NCBI RefSeq assembly: GCF_904063055.1
Contig: NZ_CAJFCN010000020.1
Location: 1-62,629, forward strand
Source of the DNA: Pseudomonas paracarnis
Lineage (GTDB): Bacteria; Pseudomonadota; Gammaproteobacteria; Pseudomonadales; Pseudomonadaceae
Direction: 5' to 3'
DNA length: 62,629 nucleotides
The translations under genes were made by a program, and so were the position numbers. The notes below the pieces were generated by a model. It had not been told where the DNA came from and searched no databases. It saw only the letters and a program-made list of their open reading frames with translations. Positions 59,465 through 62,629 of this stretch are shown here, piece after piece (position 1 is the first letter of the stretch; every line of letters starts with the position of its first letter).

Positions 59465-60613
59465 ATGAAGCACCCTCGATACCTGCTGTCCGGCCTCGCG
59501 CTGTCCATGCTGATCGCCAGCGGTGGCGCGCACGCCGCCGGCCTTAGCAGCGAACACAAACCCTTCGGCAAAACCAACGATGGCACCGCCGTCGAACAGT
59601 ACGTGTTGCGCAACAGCCATGGCATGCAAGCCACGGTGATCACCTACGGCGGCGTGCTGCAGTCGCTAAAAGTGCCAGACAAACACGGCAAGCTCGACGA
59701 CGTGGTGCTGGGCTTCGATGACGTGCAAGGCTATCAAGGCGGTACCGCGTTTTTCGGCGCGACCATTGGCCGCTTCGGCAATCGACTGGCAGGCGGCGCC
59801 TTCGAACTCGACGGCAAACGCTACCAGGTACCGCTCAACGACGGCCCCAACTCATTGCATGGCGGCGCCCAGGGCTTCGACAAGCAGGTGTGGCAAGCCA
59901 AATCGGTCAAGGACAAGGATTCGGTGGGCGTCACCCTCACCTACCTGTCCAAAGATGGGGAAATGGGCTTTCCGGGCAACTTGAAAACCGAGGTCACCTA
60001 CCGCCTCAACGACCACAACGAACTGCACATCGACTACACCGCCACCACCGACAAACCGACGGTGCTCAACCTCACCAACCACAGCTACTTCAACCTGGCC
60101 GGCGCGGGCAACGGCGACATTCTCAAGCAGGTCGCCACCTTGCACGCCAGCCACTACACACCGGTGAATGCCACCTTGATTCCCACCGGCGAACTGGCGC
60201 CGGTCAAGGGCACGCCCATGGACTTCCTGAAGCCCACACCCATCGGCCAGCACATCAAGGCAGACCATCCGCAGCTCAAATTCGCCGAGCCCAAGCAAGG
60301 TGGCTTCGACTTCAACTGGGCGCTGGATACCAAAGGGGACGTCAAGCAACTGGCCGCCGAGGTGCATGATCCTGAATCAGGCCGACGTTTGCAGCTCTAC
60401 ACCACAGAGCCTGGCGTACAGTTCTATACCAGCAACTTCCTGGACGGTTCGGTGAAGGGCAAAGGCGGCGAGACGTACCAGCACTGGAGTGGGTTTACCT
60501 TGGAGACCCAGCATTTTCCGGATGCGCCTAACCAGCCGAGCTTTGCCTCAACGCGTTTGAATCCAGGGCAGACTTACACCCAACACACTATTTTCAAGTT
60601 CACCGCTGATTAA
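59465..60613 (+). CDS. Exported aldose 1-epimerase (mutarotase)
   Basis: The 382-residue protein begins with a signal peptide (LLSGLALSMLIASGGAHA) and has galactose-mutarotase features: ATIGRFGNRLAGGAF, NSLHGGAQGFDKQVW (catalytic His), NLTNHSYFNLAGAGNGDI (second His), GFDFNWALD and YTTEPGVQFYTSNFLDG with the catalytic Glu near FTLETQHFPDAPNQ. It interconverts alpha and beta sugar anomers in the periplasm. It is divergent from the SDR gene and convergent with araH, so mutarotation would happen before uptake. Confidence 0.92.
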   Translation: MKHPRYLLSGLALSMLIASGGAHAAGLSSEHKPFGKTNDGTAVEQYVLRNSHGMQATVITYGGVLQSLKVPDKHGKLDDVVLGFDDVQGYQGGTAFFGATIGRFGNRLAGGAFELDGKRYQVPLNDGPNSLHGGAQGFDKQVWQAKSVKDKDSVGVTLTYLSKDGEMGFPGNLKTEVTYRLNDHNELHIDYTATTDKPTVLNLTNHSYFNLAGAGNGDILKQVATLHASHYTPVNATLIPTGELAPVKGTPMDFLKPTPIGQHIKADHPQLKFAEPKQGGFDFNWALDTKGDVKQLAAEVHDPESGRRLQLYTTEPGVQFYTSNFLDGSVKGKGGETYQHWSGFTLETQHFPDAPNQPSFASTRLNPGQTYTQHTIFKFTAD

Positions 60614-60615
60614 AT

Positions 60616-60706
60616 TGTGGGAGCTGGCTTGCCTGCGATGGCGGTGGCACAGGCTACTCAATTATTGCCTGAACCAACGCTATCGCAGGCAAGCCAGCTC
60701 CCACAT
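60616..60706. repeat. REPIN of the GTGGGAGC class
   Basis: TGTGGGAGCTGGCTTGCCTGCGAT faces ATCGCAGGCAAGCCAGCTCCCACA between convergent epimerase and permease genes. Confidence 0.88.
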
Positions 60707-60728
60707 TGGTTTTTCACAGCGCCTGGGT

Positions 60729-61697
60729 TCAGCGTTGTTTCATGCGGTCGATGACCACGGCCAACAGCAGGATCGAACCGCGGATCACATACTGGTAAAA
60801 GGTATCGATGTTCTTCAGGTTCATCGCATTCTCGATGATCGCCAGAATCAACACCCCGGCAATCACATGGCGGATCATGCCGATGCCGCCGCTCAGCGAC
60901 ACCCCACCCAGCACGCAGGCCGAGATCACCGTGAGCTCGAAACCCTGGCCGATCATCGGTTGGCCAGAGGTCATGCGCGAAGCCAGGATCACCCCGGCCA
61001 AGGCGCCGATCAGGCCATGGATGGCGAAGATCAGGATCTTGGTGCGGTCAACGTTCACGCCCGCCAGCAGCGCCGCCTCCGGGTTACCGCCGATGGCCAT
61101 GGTGTTGCGCCCATAGGTGGTGTAGTTAAGCAGCCAGCCGAAGAACAGGAAGCAGACAATGGTGATCAGGATCGGCACCGGCACACCCAACAATTGGCCG
61201 TTGCCGAACACGAAAAATTGCTCCTGGGACACGCCTACTGCCTTGCCGTCGGCAAAGATGTAAGCCAGGCCGCGCACGATCTGCATGGTCGCCAGGGTAG
61301 TGATCAAGGCGTTGACCCGCAGCTTGGCGATCACGATGCCGTTGATCAGCCCCACCATCAGGCCCATCAGCAGCGCTGCACCAATGCCCAGCATCACGCT
61401 GTCGGTATCGCGCATTACAATCGCCGCAACTACCCCGGCGCAGGCGATCACCGAGCCTACCGACAGGTCGAAGTGCCCCGAGGCCAGGCAGAACAGCATG
61501 GTGCACGCGGCAATACCGACAGTCGAAATCGCCAGGCCCAAGCCGCGCATGTTGAGCGGAGAGAGGAAGTTATCGATCAGCAGCGCGCACAGTACGAAGA
61601 TGCCCACCGCCGCCAAGAGCATCGCCCAGTTATCGAGCAATGCACGCATATCGAGGGGTTTGCGTGCCGAGGGCAACGCGTTGTTTTGAATGGTCAT
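60729..61697 (-). CDS. araH: L-arabinose-type sugar ABC transporter permease
   Basis: The 322-residue membrane protein matches E. coli AraH across long segments (MRGLGLAISTVGIAACTMLF, FDLSVGSVIACAGV, KLRVNALITTLATMQIVRGL, AGVILASRMTSGQPMIGQGF). It has about ten helices. It begins nine bases after the AraG-like ATPase stop. With that ATPase and a binding protein it would import L-arabinose or a close pentose or galactose. Confidence 0.92.
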   Translation of the reverse strand: MTIQNNALPSARKPLDMRALLDNWAMLLAAVGIFVLCALLIDNFLSPLNMRGLGLAISTVGIAACTMLFCLASGHFDLSVGSVIACAGVVAAIVMRDTDSVMLGIGAALLMGLMVGLINGIVIAKLRVNALITTLATMQIVRGLAYIFADGKAVGVSQEQFFVFGNGQLLGVPVPILITIVCFLFFGWLLNYTTYGRNTMAIGGNPEAALLAGVNVDRTKILIFAIHGLIGALAGVILASRMTSGQPMIGQGFELTVISACVLGGVSLSGGIGMIRHVIAGVLILAIIENAMNLKNIDTFYQYVIRGSILLLAVVIDRMKQR

Positions 61698-61706
61698 GGT
61701 CGTCTC

Positions 61707-62629
61707 TCAGTTCGCCAGGCCGCGTGGCAAGGCCAGTTGCAGCAGGTTGGATTCAGTCGCGTGCTCGCGCAGTTGTTCGCCGCGCAGGGCGCCTTCGCAC
61801 AGCACCAGGATGCGGTCAGAGATGCCCATCACCTCCATCAGGTCGCTGGACACCACGATCACCGCAATGCCACTGGCCGCCAGGTTATGGATGATCTGGT
61901 AGATCTCCGACTTGGCGCCGATGTCGATACCGCGAGTGGGTTCGTCCAGCAGCAACACCTTCATCGGCATCGACAGCCAGCGGCCAAGAATGGCTTTCTG
62001 TTGGTTGCCGCCGGACAGGTACAGGATCTTCTGCGCCGCGTTCGGCGTTTTGACCCGCATCGCCTGGATCTGTCGGTCGGCGTTGCCTTTCTCCCAGCCT
62101 TCGCGCAACAGCCAGCCAAAGGTGGAATGGGCACCACGGGCGCTGATGTTGATGTTTTCAGCGACGCTGCCCAGCGGGATGATGCCCTCTTTCTTGCGAT
62201 CCTCCGGACACAGCAATACCCCGGCGGCGATGGCGTCCCGGGGTGAGCGCAGTTGCAGCGCGTGCCCGCACAGTTCCAGGCTGCCGGCACTGGCGCGCTC
62301 TAACCCACTGAGCAGGCGAAACAGCTCGGTACGCCCCGCCCCCACCAGCCCGAACAGGCCCAGGATCTCGCCCTTGCGCACCTGGAAACTGATCGGCTCA
62401 CGCAGGCCCGGGCCGAGCAAGCCGTCCACCTTGAGCGCCACTTCGCCTTGCTCGCGCGGGCGGTAATCGTAGATGTCCTGAATATCGCGACCGACCATGC
62501 AGGTCACCAACTGGTCGTGAGTCAGCGTGCTCATGTCCTCGAAAGTACGCACGTAGCGGCCGTCCTTGAACACCGTCACCGCATCGCAGATACGGAACAC
62601 TTCTTCCATACGGTGCGACACGTAGAGCA
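61707..62629 (-). CDS. araG: L-arabinose-type sugar ABC transporter ATPase, C-terminal part, cut by window end
   Basis: The frame is open to the end of the window, so only about 307 C-terminal residues are present. It shows the end of the first ATPase domain (YVSHRMEEVFRICDAVTVFK) and the complete second one: degenerate Walker A LVGAGRTELFRLL, PEDRKKEGII, signature YLSGGNQQKAILGRWL and Walker B VLLLDEPTRGIDIG. This tandem-domain form, with a degenerate second site, is typical of sugar importers such as AraG and RbsA. It is upstream of, and co-transcribed with, araH. Confidence 0.92.
   Translation of the reverse strand, partial: LYVSHRMEEVFRICDAVTVFKDGRYVRTFEDMSTLTHDQLVTCMVGRDIQDIYDYRPREQGEVALKVDGLLGPGLREPISFQVRKGEILGLFGLVGAGRTELFRLLSGLERASAGSLELCGHALQLRSPRDAIAAGVLLCPEDRKKEGIIPLGSVAENINISARGAHSTFGWLLREGWEKGNADRQIQAMRVKTPNAAQKILYLSGGNQQKAILGRWLSMPMKVLLLDEPTRGIDIGAKSEIYQIIHNLAASGIAVIVVSSDLMEVMGISDRILVLCEGALRGEQLREHATESNLLQLALPRGLAN

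Noticed and set aside
1..62629. tRNA, rRNA, integrase or attachment-site signatures
   Set aside because: I looked for these around the Rhs tail and the ATPase-HNH pair and saw none; absence is by eye only.

Overview
This window looks like a chromosomal segment of a Pseudomonas of the fluorescens group. The support is a high-GC protein-coding background, many REP/REPIN palindromes with the GTGGGAGC...GCTCCCAC and GTAGGAGCGAG...CTCGCTCCTAC arms typical of that group, a methionine gamma-lyase with its divergent Lrp-type regulator as in P. putida, a late cobalamin gene (cobF) and an AraGH-type sugar importer. The assignment is made from sequence pattern only. Both ends cut genes: the 3' part of an Rhs toxin gene at the left and an AraG-like ATPase gene at the right.

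1-2.9 kb is an AT-rich toxin tail. It holds an Rhs core end with an RNase A-like (CdiA-CT type) tip, an overlapping CdiI-like immunity gene, then three small unrecognised ORFs separated by two nearly identical REPINs. 2.9-11.9 kb is a metabolic and regulatory stretch: an exported M20 peptidase, a MASE2-GGDEF diguanylate cyclase, a LysE exporter / TIM-barrel / rubredoxin operon opposite a MocR regulator, a repeat-rich gap with a three-way-junction element, mdeR-mdeA, and a LuxR-type regulator. 12-23.4 kb is one GTG-started autotransporter gene of 3795 codons built of nested repeats.

23.8-31.0 kb has a Kef-type antiporter, a small periplasmic protein, an esterase, cobF and a histidine-phosphatase-like gene. 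Between the last two sits an AT-richer two-gene ATPase-HNH nuclease operon that resembles Septu-type anti-phage systems. 31.2-36 kb is a thiolase / acyl-CoA ligase / MFS operon opposite a PAS-LuxR regulator. 36.2-38.5 kb is an exported VOC protein overlapping an AlgE-like porin gene. 38.5-46.7 kb has many redox and electrophile-handling genes (hydrolase, DoxX, quinone reductase, old yellow enzyme, DJ-1/PfpI protein, GlxA-like regulator, Dyp peroxidase) plus an acetyltransferase and uppP.

46.7-51.4 kb is a tightly coupled operon: a membrane desaturase/hydroxylase with a Rieske ferredoxin, a ferredoxin reductase and a sugar-isomerase-like TIM barrel. It faces a LacI-family regulator with a near-perfect operator. 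51.4-56.3 kb has a sigma-54 activator facing a Gfo/Idh dehydrogenase, TIM-barrel isomerase and sugar-binding-protein operon; a canonical -24/-12 promoter and paired upstream palindromes are visible. 56.4-62.6 kb holds a YghU-type protein, a Mug glycosylase, a GST, an SDR sugar dehydrogenase, an exported aldose epimerase and AraH/AraG, which together suggest oxidative pentose or galactose use.

The best candidates for little-described systems are the LacI-controlled desaturase/Rieske/TIM operon, the ATPase-HNH pair, and the rubredoxin/TIM-barrel operon.
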